Part shown: positions 18,129 to 26,070 of the stretch, piece by piece | Position numbering within the stretch: the stretch's first letter is position 1 | Layout: the number at the start of each line of letters is the position of its first letter | Assembly (NCBI RefSeq): GCF_033542235.1 | Contig: NZ_JAWRCU010000005.1 | Coordinates: 186,001-250,000, forward strand | From: JAWRCU01 sp033542235 | GTDB taxonomy: Bacteria > Pseudomonadota > Alphaproteobacteria > Rhizobiales > Rhizobiaceae | Length of the DNA: 64,000 bases | Direction: 5' to 3' | Program-made: the position numbers and the translations under genes | Notes under the pieces: model-generated | The model's database searches: none | What the model was told of the DNA's origin: nothing | What the model saw: the letters and a program-made list of their open reading frames with translations, nothing else

Positions 18129-18953
18129 CTATTCGGCTGCCTTCGCCCGCTGCCAAAGCTCCTCCATTTCGTCTAGGCTCGCCGCCTCCAGGCTGCTGCC
18201 GTTCTCCTCGAGCGCGCGCTGAACGGCATGCAGCCTTGTGCGGAACTTCTCGTTGGTGCCGCGCAACGCCTTCTCCGGGTCTATCTTCAGGTGGCGGCCA
18301 AAATTGACAAGCGCGAAGAGCACGTCGCCGAACTCGTCCTCGACATCGGCACTGAACCCGCTATCGATCGCCTCACGCAATTCGCCGATCTCTTCCTCGA
18401 TCTTGTCGAGGATCGGTTTGGCGTCCTTCCAGTCGAAGCCGACCGTAGCTGCTTTTTCCTGAAGCTTCAGCGCGCGCGTCAGGGCAGGGTGGGCGACCGG
18501 CACGCTATCCAGATAGCCGGCGCCGTGATCTTCGGGGGCGAGTCCTGCGGCAATTCGAGCTGCGCGCTTCGCCGCCTTCTCCTCGGCCTTGACTTTCTCC
18601 CACATTCCCTTGGCCATGCCTGCACCGCGTGCAGCCTCGTCGCCAAACACGTGTGGATGCCGCCGGATCATCTTTTCCGTGATCGCCTGGACGACCGCGC
18701 CGAAATCGAATGCGCCTTGCTCTTCGGCCATGCGCGCGTGGTAGACGACCTGCAGCAGGAGGTCGCCAAGCTCGTCACGCAGGTCGACAAGGTCGTTGCG
18801 AGCGATCGCGTCGGCGACCTCATAGGCCTCCTCGAGCGTATAAGGCGCAATGGTCTCGAAGTTCTGTTCGAGATCCCATGGACAGCCGGTGACTGGCGTT
18901 CTCAACGCCGCCATGATTTCGATCAGTCGGGATATGTCGCGGGAAGGTTTCAT
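18129..18953 (-). CDS. mazG: Nucleoside triphosphate pyrophosphohydrolase MazG
   Basis: A 274-residue tandem MazG protein. The first domain shows TGCPWDLEQNFETIAPYTLEEAYEV and then LRDELGDLLLQVVYHA, the metal-binding ExxE...ExxD pattern. The second domain repeats it with EEEIGELREAI and EDEFGDVLFALVNF. The enzyme hydrolyses NTPs to NMP and pyrophosphate and can lower ppGpp or clear abnormal nucleotides. It converges on hflX across the palindromic repeat. Confidence 0.95.
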   Translation of the reverse strand: MKPSRDISRLIEIMAALRTPVTGCPWDLEQNFETIAPYTLEEAYEVADAIARNDLVDLRDELGDLLLQVVYHARMAEEQGAFDFGAVVQAITEKMIRRHPHVFGDEAARGAGMAKGMWEKVKAEEKAAKRAARIAAGLAPEDHGAGYLDSVPVAHPALTRALKLQEKAATVGFDWKDAKPILDKIEEEIGELREAIDSGFSADVEDEFGDVLFALVNFGRHLKIDPEKALRGTNEKFRTRLHAVQRALEENGSSLEAASLDEMEELWQRAKAAE

Positions 18954-19182
18954 AGTTCAAGTCTATAGCTGCGAGCAGCAAAGCCAAGGGCGGCCGGTAT
19001 CGCTCCAGCCTTGTCCACAGAACGAGTTTGGCGGGCAATGCAAAGGGTCCAACGGATTCCGACGTGGTCCGGTTGCACAGGTTCGGGTAAGTGTGTCGCC
19101 GCCGTCACGTGGCGCGGACGGCTAAAGACGTTGAACTGTTCAGCGGCCAGAGGGCGCCCCCAGAGCGCGCAGGCTTTGGAGT

Positions 19183-21285
19183 CTAAGCCTGGTTGGCCGC
19201 CGCGGCGGCCGCGAGCTCGGCATCCTGCTTCATCTTCATGACCTGCTGGGCCGCAGCAGCGCTTTCCTGCCCACCCTCTACATGAACCGTAGGAACCGCC
19301 ATCTTGATGCCGTTCTCCTCGAAGGCCTTCTTGATCATCACGTAAGCGCGCCGCTTGATCGGGAATTGCGTGGCAGGTTTGGTCATCATCTTCATTTTCA
19401 GTTCAATGGCGAAGTCGCCGAAATTCTCGATGCCCTGCATCTTCAGGGGCTCGATGATGTCGGCCGCGAATTCGGGATCCTGCGCGAGCTCCTGGCCGAT
19501 CTTCTTGACCAGCTTGCGTGCCAGTTCGACATCGGAATCGTAGGTGACGCCGATCGTCATCTTCTCGATCGCCCAGTCGCGGCTCATGTTCTGCACCGCG
19601 CCCAGCTGACCGAAAGGCACGGTGTAGATGGGGCCACGATGGTGGCGGAGCCGTACAGAGCGGAGGCTGAAGGATTCTACCGTGCCCTTGTAGGACCCAC
19701 TCTGGATATACTCGCCGACGCGGAAGGCGTCATCGAGCATGTAGAAAACCCCGCTCAATATGTCCTTGACCAAGGTCTGCGCGCCGAAGCCGATCGCCAC
19801 GCCTAAGATGCCGGCGCTGGCGATCAGTGGACCGATCTGCACGCCGAGACCTGAAAGTATCGTCAGCAGGGCGACCCCGATGATGAACGCGGCCAGAACA
19901 TTCCGGAAAATCGGCAGGAGGGTCCGCAACCTGCCGGCGCGGGCGATCTCATCGGGATTGCCGCCCGCGTGAGCCGCGAGATCCATCCTGTATGCGATCA
20001 ACGCCTTCGACAGTTGCCACAGCAGATCGGCGATCAGCAGGATTATTACCGTGTTGGCCAGCCCACTTGCCAACCGCTCATTCAACTGGCTTCCAGCCAG
20101 GGCCAGTGCGCTGAAGCTTGACACATAGACCAGCCAGATGATCGCCGCCGCAATGACCAGCGCTCTGGCGCCTCGAACGGCGAGGACGTCGATCATTACG
20201 CCCACCGCGCCTGCGGGCTTCACGGGGTCGACCACAGCAGAGACCGTCTTGCCCGTACCAGCGAGCAGCGATGGAAGGATGATGGCGTAGATGCCGAGCC
20301 ACAGGAGCACTGTCGTTCCCGCCACCCATGCGACCCACAGGGCGACGAGGAAGAGCGTCAGCAGCATCCCTTTCATCCGCGAAACCGGCTTCCCCGGGCG
20401 GCCCCAGACAATTGCGATCGCGGTTCCGAGTATGCCGAGACCGAGCAGGTAAGCGATGAGCCGTGTCGAATCCGCAGAGAAGCCCACGGAAGGCATTAGG
20501 CTGACCAGAGCCCAGCCGAACAGAAGGAATGCCATCAGGACGCTTAGATGCCGGCCCCAGAACCGCGCCGAAGCATCGTCCATGGCAATCAACGGTTCAG
20601 CATCATTGGCCGCCGCAGTTTCGCTGGAGCCGCGGCCAAATTTGAGGAACAACGCGATCACTGCTCGCACGACCCGGAAGGCGATTGTCGCGAGCAGCAG
20701 CGTAACTACGATCTTCCTCAACAAAGGTGGCCAGTTGAACACCAGAAACAGTCCTAGCGAGGCGATCGAGAACGTCAGCAGGCCGGCAAATTCGGACGCG
20801 ATTGCGCGTGCGACGGTTGCCTCCCCACCGCCTGCACTCTCCGCAGGACTGACAGCGCCTCGGTCAATCGGTCGCCTGGCCAACCGCTCGGCGCCGAACC
20901 CTACCGCAATCAGCACGGCGAGGATGGCGAGAACCGTGCCCGGCCGGCCGGAATTGACGTCAGTGGTGATCACCCCGGCCGCTTTGGAGACTTCGTCGGG
21001 GAGTCGCGGCACGGCGCTGACGAGCGCACCGAAGCGTTCGCGCATTACAGTTTCCCATGTCGAGAGCGCGTCCGCCATCGAGGATCCGGAACTCGGCTCC
21101 GCCTTTGCGGGCACTTTCGCTTCCAGCCACGCCTTGATCTGCGGATCCGACATCAATTGGAGAAACTGCTTTGCCTTTTCCGGCGAGATGTCCGGCGGCG
21201 CCTGTTGCGCCAGCGACGAACCTGCGAAAGTCACCAGGACAATCAAAGTTGCGCATTGCAGCAATCTGACAAGCTTACTTTTCAT
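19183..21285 (-). CDS. MscS-family mechanosensitive ion channel, large form
   Basis: A 700-residue inner-membrane protein. A signal peptide (about residues 1-27, ending SSLAQ) precedes a periplasmic helical region, about nine to eleven membrane helices, and then the MscS core: the pore helix GPLIASAGILGVAIGFGAQ, KDILSGVFYMLDD, and the cytosolic beta domain with VPFGQLGAVQNMSRDW. The C-terminus is an Ala/Gln-rich tail. The start at 21285 is chosen for its GGAGCGAG site and signal peptide; a frame 24 codons longer lacks both. The channel would protect against hypo-osmotic shock, like MscK or YbdG-type proteins. Confidence 0.9.
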   Translation of the reverse strand: MKSKLVRLLQCATLIVLVTFAGSSLAQQAPPDISPEKAKQFLQLMSDPQIKAWLEAKVPAKAEPSSGSSMADALSTWETVMRERFGALVSAVPRLPDEVSKAAGVITTDVNSGRPGTVLAILAVLIAVGFGAERLARRPIDRGAVSPAESAGGGEATVARAIASEFAGLLTFSIASLGLFLVFNWPPLLRKIVVTLLLATIAFRVVRAVIALFLKFGRGSSETAAANDAEPLIAMDDASARFWGRHLSVLMAFLLFGWALVSLMPSVGFSADSTRLIAYLLGLGILGTAIAIVWGRPGKPVSRMKGMLLTLFLVALWVAWVAGTTVLLWLGIYAIILPSLLAGTGKTVSAVVDPVKPAGAVGVMIDVLAVRGARALVIAAAIIWLVYVSSFSALALAGSQLNERLASGLANTVIILLIADLLWQLSKALIAYRMDLAAHAGGNPDEIARAGRLRTLLPIFRNVLAAFIIGVALLTILSGLGVQIGPLIASAGILGVAIGFGAQTLVKDILSGVFYMLDDAFRVGEYIQSGSYKGTVESFSLRSVRLRHHRGPIYTVPFGQLGAVQNMSRDWAIEKMTIGVTYDSDVELARKLVKKIGQELAQDPEFAADIIEPLKMQGIENFGDFAIELKMKMMTKPATQFPIKRRAYVMIKKAFEENGIKMAVPTVHVEGGQESAAAAQQVMKMKQDAELAAAAAANQA

Positions 21286-21683
21286 TGTGCTCGCTCCCGG
21301 CTTTGGCAGCACGGCTCCACGATCGCGCATGAGCCGAGTGCGGCTTGCCTCGTGCATTCTGCTTCGTCGTTATCGGCGCTGGGGCAATTGCCCAGCTAGC
21401 TCCTGATCTCCTTCCAGCCTCGCCAATTGGCTCGCCCGGGATAGGCTCGGCTCCGTCCACAGGCCCGGGAAACCAAACATCTCATCAAGGCATATTAGCG
21501 CTTCGCGTCGTTGCGATGGATCAATTTTCAACAACGACCGCGGCGTCTCACTGACGATCTTGGTGGAGCATTTTCACGCTTGGCACGCACGAGAAAAGCC
21601 GCACCGGTAATCAGTCGCGTGGCACAACAGGCGGTACATCCGGCGTATCAGCGACATGATGACCAATGCTTGCCCGCGCTCGT
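21286..21683. other. 398-base gap with no recognised gene
   Basis: The open frames here are short, out of phase with any recognisable protein, and lack convincing ribosome sites. No tRNA, strong hairpin or repeat was noticed. It may hold the mscS promoter and a decayed gene. Confidence 0.5.
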
Positions 21684-21983
21684 TCAGCGCTTCGGCGGTC
21701 GCTTGATAGGGATGATCCTCGCCAGCCGAAAACTGGTTCGAATCTCTTTTGCGAGGTCTTCGATCAGCTCCTCATATTCAGAACGACGCTCTGCCTGAAC
21801 GGCTTTCGGCAATTGATCCACTGCCGCAAGAGCCTGCTCGGCAGCGGCAAGGTCGTCGCATATTCCTCGAAAATTCTCGTCGTCGGCCAATAATTCCCGG
21901 ATCAACTGCAAGTGGCCCGGAAAGCGACGGATTGCCGCCCGCGGGCCATCGCCTCCGAGAAGATCGTCGCGTCGCGCTTTCAT
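21684..21983 (-). CDS. Small helical protein of unknown function (paralogue of 45221-45478)
   Basis: A 99-residue protein predicted to be mostly alpha-helical and acidic in the middle. The core LQLIRELLADDENFRGICDD, the following run of Ala/Glu and then SEYEELIEDLAKEI align with the protein at 45221-45478 (LQLLSAANPELLGLCGAFEE then NEYETLCEEIEAEI). I do not recognise the family. Both copies are next to a gene for a large TPR protein of one paralogous family. Here the two genes are divergent across 141 bases, so they may share a control region. Confidence 0.6.
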   Translation of the reverse strand: MKARRDDLLGGDGPRAAIRRFPGHLQLIRELLADDENFRGICDDLAAAEQALAAVDQLPKAVQAERRSEYEELIEDLAKEIRTSFRLARIIPIKRPPKR

Positions 21984-22124
21984 TCCTGGCCCATACCCGG
22001 AGCAGAGGAATATGCCCGAATTGCTGTGATGCCAGTATATTGCGTTAGATCAATGCGGAGACGTAAATTACGCGAATACACAGAAGCGGGCGGCAGAAAA
22101 AGTCCTGTCTCTGGAGGGAACAGC

Positions 22125-23900
22125 ATGGCTGATGCGGCTGCTGTTCGCGGGAATGTTGCCGCCGAAGGATTGGCTCCCTGTACCGAAGCGGATATTCGCG
22201 GTCAGCTTGATCGGATTCTGTCGAGCCTCGAATTCGACGTGTCGGCACGCGCGCGCAAATTTTTCTCCTACGTCGTCGAAGAAACACTGGTCGGGCGAGC
22301 CGATCGCATAAAGGCCTATTCGATCGCGGTCGAGGTCTTCGGCCGTGACACCTCATTCGATGCGCAAACCGATCCGTCGGTTCGGATCGAGGCTGCTCGG
22401 ATTCGGCGCGCGCTGGAGCGCTATTACTTCACGGCGGGGCGCGATGATCCGATCGTCATAACCATGCCGAAAGGCGGCTATGTCCCGGTATTCAACCGGC
22501 TCGAGCGCGAGCCGCAGGTTGAGGAAGCAGCCGCCGCGCTTGCCGATCAACCGGTCGCGCCGACGCGACCGAAGATCTCCCTGGCAGTGTGGTGCAGTCT
22601 GGCGATCCCAATTGTCATCGTCGCGCTCACCACCGGCTACCGTCTTTTGGCTTCCGAGATCAGGCAAGAAAGTCCAACAGTCTCTGCGACCAATGCCCAA
22701 TCGGTGAAGCCGGACCTTCCGGGATTGCTGGTCGAGCCTTTCGAGGGCCTGTCCGGCACAACTGGATCGGCAATCGTCGCCCGTGGGCTGGCTGACGAGG
22801 TCGTCGGCCAGATCGCCAAGTTCAAGGATATTGTGGTGGTCGTCGGAGGAACGGAAGGCACCTCCGCTCCCCGAGGCAGCCAGCCGGTCCGCTACGTATT
22901 GCAAGGGAGCATCCGCATCGAGGACGACAAGCTACGCGTTACAGCGCGCCTCGTAGACCGGCCCGGCGGTTCCGTGGTGTGGGCCGACAGCTACGATAAG
23001 AGCCTCAAGGTGCACGAGCTTCTTGAGACCGAGACCGATATTGCCCGCAAAGTTGCAACTGCCATCGCACAGCCTTACGGCATCATCTTTCGGACAGACG
23101 CCGCCCGTTCGGTCGAGAGGCCGCCCGACGACTGGGAGGCCTATGCCTGCACACTTGCCTACTATGCTTATCGGGCCGATCTCCGACCGGAAACGCATCA
23201 GTCCGTCAAACAATGCCTCGAGCGCGCAGCCGAACGCTTCCCCAACTATGCGACCGCCTGGGCGCTGCTCTCGCTCACCTATCTCGACGAACAGCGCTTC
23301 CGCTATCGCATCAACGCGGATTCCACACCTCCGCTTGACCGGGCGCTGGACGCTGCGCGTCGCGCGGTCGATCTCGACCCGGACAATGTGAGGGGCCTAC
23401 AGGCGGAAATGACCGCCCTTTTCTTCCACGGAGATGTTGACGAAGCTCTGAAGATCGGCGCGCAGGCGGTCTCGATCAATCCGAACGATACCGAGCTGGT
23501 GGGCGAGTATGGAATACGCCTGGCCATGTCCGGCCAATGGAAGCGCGGCAGCGAGTTGATCCTCGAGGTGCTCGACCGCAACCCGGGACCAATGGGATAT
23601 TTCGAAACAGCACTGGCGTTTTCCTCCTATATGCAGCGCGACTATCGGTCGGCCGCGATGTGGATCCGAAAGGCGAACGTGCAGGCGAACCCCCTCTACC
23701 ATGGCATCGCCGCCGCCATCTTCGGACAGCTCGGCGAGACCGCCGACGCTGCGGTCGAGCGCGATTGGCTTGTGAGGAATGCCCCCCAGCTTCTGCGAGA
23801 GGTTGGTCAGGAGTTGGCAACTCGCAATATCCCGCCCGGGGATCAGGCACACTTCGTCGACGGCCTTCGGAAAGCCGGCATACTGGTACCTGGGTTTTAA
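22125..23900 (+). CDS. Membrane-anchored TPR protein with TolB-like middle domain (module 1)
   Basis: A 591-residue protein in three parts. Residues about 20-125 form a conserved cytosolic domain with RKFFSYVVEETLVGRADRIK, AYSIAVEVFGR, TDPSVRIEAARIRRALERYY and PKGGYVPVF, as found at the start of many rhizobial proteins labelled adenylate cyclase-like. One membrane helix follows (about 150-170). A TolB-N-like domain comes next (LLVEPFEGL, GLADEVVGQIAKF, YVLQGSIRIEDD), then TPR-like helices to the end. The ATG with GGAGGGAA is preferred over a frame 71 codons longer that overlaps the divergent small gene. No cyclase catalytic domain is present. A sensing or scaffold role is an inference. Confidence 0.75.
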   Translation: MADAAAVRGNVAAEGLAPCTEADIRGQLDRILSSLEFDVSARARKFFSYVVEETLVGRADRIKAYSIAVEVFGRDTSFDAQTDPSVRIEAARIRRALERYYFTAGRDDPIVITMPKGGYVPVFNRLEREPQVEEAAAALADQPVAPTRPKISLAVWCSLAIPIVIVALTTGYRLLASEIRQESPTVSATNAQSVKPDLPGLLVEPFEGLSGTTGSAIVARGLADEVVGQIAKFKDIVVVVGGTEGTSAPRGSQPVRYVLQGSIRIEDDKLRVTARLVDRPGGSVVWADSYDKSLKVHELLETETDIARKVATAIAQPYGIIFRTDAARSVERPPDDWEAYACTLAYYAYRADLRPETHQSVKQCLERAAERFPNYATAWALLSLTYLDEQRFRYRINADSTPPLDRALDAARRAVDLDPDNVRGLQAEMTALFFHGDVDEALKIGAQAVSINPNDTELVGEYGIRLAMSGQWKRGSELILEVLDRNPGPMGYFETALAFSSYMQRDYRSAAMWIRKANVQANPLYHGIAAAIFGQLGETADAAVERDWLVRNAPQLLREVGQELATRNIPPGDQAHFVDGLRKAGILVPGF

Positions 23901-23970
23901 CCCGTCGCACGCGGTCTCCAAGGGCACGCGCAGCCCTGTTACGACAGCCGAGCCCCCGAACTGCCCTGTT

Positions 23971-23987
23971 GGTTACCGTAATTTACG
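23971..23987 (+). promoter_or_regulatory. Divergent member of the shared palindromic element (site F)
   Basis: GGTTACCGTAATTTACG resembles the GTTACAGTAAC element found before several other genes of the region, with C in place of the central A and a changed right arm. It lies about 140 bases before the DUF2092 gene, in the 225-base gap after the TPR gene. It is weaker than the five main copies. Confidence 0.4.
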
Positions 23988-24125
23988 CCCCGGGCCGGCG
24001 GCACGGTTTTATAAGCGCCATCTAAAATGCGACAGGTGCGTGGGTTGGAACGGCGGAGCACAGCCAGCGGGTACCGATCACCTTGCCACCCGCTTAGCGA
24101 GGCCCGCCGACAATGGAGAAACGTC

Positions 24126-24917
24126 ATGACAGCATCACGAGCATGGAGTGTCGCGGGGCTGGCCTTTGCGGTTTCGTTTGGTGCCGGTGCCTGCTTGATG
24201 TTGTCGCCGGCCCTGGCGGCCGACGACGACGCGGCCCAAATCCTCAAATCGATGTCGAACTATCTTGCGAGTGCCAAGACGATCTCGGCGACGTTCGATT
24301 CCGACATCGAGGTCATCACCCCCGAGATGGAGAAGATTCAATTCACCAGCTCGGGTACGTTGCTCTTGGACCGCCCCAACGAGATCCGCGCCACCAGGAC
24401 CGGCGGCTATGTCGACGTCGAAATGCTCTTCGATGGCAAGACGCTCGTCGTCTATGGCAAGAACACCAACGGCTACGTGAAGATGGACCTGGCCGGTTCG
24501 GTCGACCACCTGATCGACTCGTTGTGCGAGCGTGGCCGGGCCTTGCCTGGGGCTGATCTCTTGCTGAGCAATGTCTACGACACTCTGATCGGCGACATAA
24601 CCGATGCCAAGCACATCGGTCGCGGCGTGGTCGGTGGCGTCGAGTGCGGGCACTTGGCGTTTCGGCAGCACGACACCGATTGGCAGCTGTGGGTCGAGCT
24701 CGGGGAGAAGCCAATGCCCCGAAAGCTCGTGATCACCAGCAAAACCATAGCCGCGGCCCCCCAGTATTCGCTCGTGGTGAGGGACTGGAAGACGGACGTG
24801 CCGGTCGACGCGGCAGCCTTCACATTTAACCCGCCCAAGGGCGCGAAGGAGGTCGACGAGGCAGCGCTTGCCGATCTCGACGAGCTTCCACCGAGCGCAC
24901 CGGCGAAAGGACAATAG
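24126..24917 (+). CDS. DUF2092-family periplasmic protein
   Basis: A 263-residue exported protein. A signal peptide covers about residues 1-31 (ending SPALAADDD). The mature part has ILKSMSNYLASAKTISATFD near its start and the DRPNEIRATR and DGKTLVVYGK segments of DUF2092, a domain with a LolA/LolB-like lipoprotein-carrier fold. The last 20 residues are Asp/Glu/Pro-rich. The ATG with GGAGAAACGTC is used; the longer frame has no signal peptide. It ends two bases before the start of a small exported protein. A role in carrying a lipid or lipoprotein is possible but not shown. Confidence 0.8.
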   Translation: MTASRAWSVAGLAFAVSFGAGACLMLSPALAADDDAAQILKSMSNYLASAKTISATFDSDIEVITPEMEKIQFTSSGTLLLDRPNEIRATRTGGYVDVEMLFDGKTLVVYGKNTNGYVKMDLAGSVDHLIDSLCERGRALPGADLLLSNVYDTLIGDITDAKHIGRGVVGGVECGHLAFRQHDTDWQLWVELGEKPMPRKLVITSKTIAAAPQYSLVVRDWKTDVPVDAAAFTFNPPKGAKEVDEAALADLDELPPSAPAKGQ

Positions 24918-24919
24918 TC

Positions 24920-25120
24920 ATGACAAAATCAAGATTAATGCTCGTAGCGGCGGCACTTGCCGCGGCCATTACGGGCCTGTTCTGGAGCGGAGACAATATC
25001 CCCGGCTCCAGCTTTGTGAGCGAAGCTCAGGCAATCATCGGCAGGCCACTCACGCCGGTGAGCTACGCCGGGGTCGCACGGCGGACGGTCAGGCGGTGCG
25101 CGCGTGGGGTCTACTGTTAG
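24920..25120 (+). CDS. Small exported Arg/Cys-rich protein
   Basis: A 66-residue protein with a signal peptide (about residues 1-38, ending SEAQA) and a short basic tail with TPVSYAGVARRTVRR and two Cys. The tail motif is echoed at the C-terminus of the protein encoded at 25235-26020 (TPLSFAGVARRT). The start codon is two bases after the DUF2092 stop, so the two are probably translated together. Family function is unknown to me; similar short Rhizobiales proteins with GVARRT repeats are known as hypothetical exported proteins. Confidence 0.7.
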   Translation: MTKSRLMLVAAALAAAITGLFWSGDNIPGSSFVSEAQAIIGRPLTPVSYAGVARRTVRRCARGVYC

Positions 25121-25234
25121 ATCCGCCGCTTCTTTAGACCCGCCGCTTCCCCGATGCGGCAGGCAACACCGACAGCAGTACCGTTCCCCGAACAAATCGG
25201 CAAGCTTTGCCGACCCTCGCAAGCGAGAGGAAGA

Positions 25235-26020
25235 ATGAGGTGGGCCATGCTCGGAAAGACTCGGAAAGCAGCAGCCAAAATCCTCGCATCCTTGGCGGTG
25301 GTCCTATCCAGCGTGGCGGTGTCGGCGGCGCAGCAGGTCACCGGCACGCTTTGCTCGTCTGAAGGTGTATCGAGATTCGCATTGGTTGTTGCTGTTGCCG
25401 GCTTTCTGGGCGCGAGCGGTTCGGCCGTTGCCGAAAATGCCATCAAGGCACCCGCCCAGAAATCGATCGGTACGGCCAAGCAAGAGATCGTTCCGTCCCT
25501 GATCGTCATGAACTCCGACAGCGCCAGCCTGACCGGAACGACGCTGACGCTCAACGGCATTTCGCTCAACTCGATAATGTTCGCCGATCGCCCGGTACGC
25601 TCGGCCGGTCACGCCTTGACCAAGCATCTCCTGGAAGAGTGGGCGCCGGGCGGCGGATTCGAGAAAGATCCGCCGAATGCGACGGTTTCGGTGTTCGACA
25701 AGGAAGCGTCCGACGTCGAAGATGCTGTCCTGGTCCTCAAGGATCCGAAGCTCTCCGGCGACAAGCTCACCTTCACCGTAGACGTTCTTGAAAGCAACAT
25801 CGCGAAGGCCGACGGGCCGGCATCGGTCTTCATCGACATCATAGGGCTGCCGCGCACGCCACTCTCGTTCGCCGGCGTCGCCCGTCGCACCGCTTTTCGC
25901 GGCGCCTGGTATGCAGGTGCAGCCACGGGCGCGGCTTACGCGGTCAGAGCTGACCCTTACTATCGCCCGCCATACCCGCCGCCGGCCTGCGGCTACTACC
26001 CCTATCCGCCCTGCTACTAG
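25235..26020 (+). CDS. Exported hypothetical protein with sulfatase-type leader (chimeric N-terminus)
   Basis: A 261-residue protein. Residues about 1-36 repeat the leader of the two downstream sulfatases, including the post-cleavage QQVTGTL. This is followed directly by a second signal-like segment (SRFALVVAVAGFLGASGSA, then VAEN). The body has SASLTGTTLTLNGISLNSI and DPPNATVSVFDKEASDVEDA and ends with TPLSFAGVARRT plus a Tyr/Pro/Cys-rich tail. I know similar bodies only as conserved hypothetical proteins. The start at 25235 is chosen because its ribosome site and first codons align with those of the sulfatase at 26071. In-frame ATGs at 25154 and 25247 are alternatives. Confidence 0.65.
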   Translation: MRWAMLGKTRKAAAKILASLAVVLSSVAVSAAQQVTGTLCSSEGVSRFALVVAVAGFLGASGSAVAENAIKAPAQKSIGTAKQEIVPSLIVMNSDSASLTGTTLTLNGISLNSIMFADRPVRSAGHALTKHLLEEWAPGGGFEKDPPNATVSVFDKEASDVEDAVLVLKDPKLSGDKLTFTVDVLESNIAKADGPASVFIDIIGLPRTPLSFAGVARRTAFRGAWYAGAATGAAYAVRADPYYRPPYPPPACGYYPYPPCY

Positions 26021-26070
26021 GACAGGACGTCTGACCCAGCGGAGTCTTCCGCTTGCCACGGGAGGAAAGA

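Noticed and set aside
22125..23900. Calling the module 1 TPR protein an adenylate cyclase
   Set aside because: No class III catalytic segment (FTDI.., GD.., VN..R) is present; only the N-terminal domain and TPR part resemble proteins given that name.
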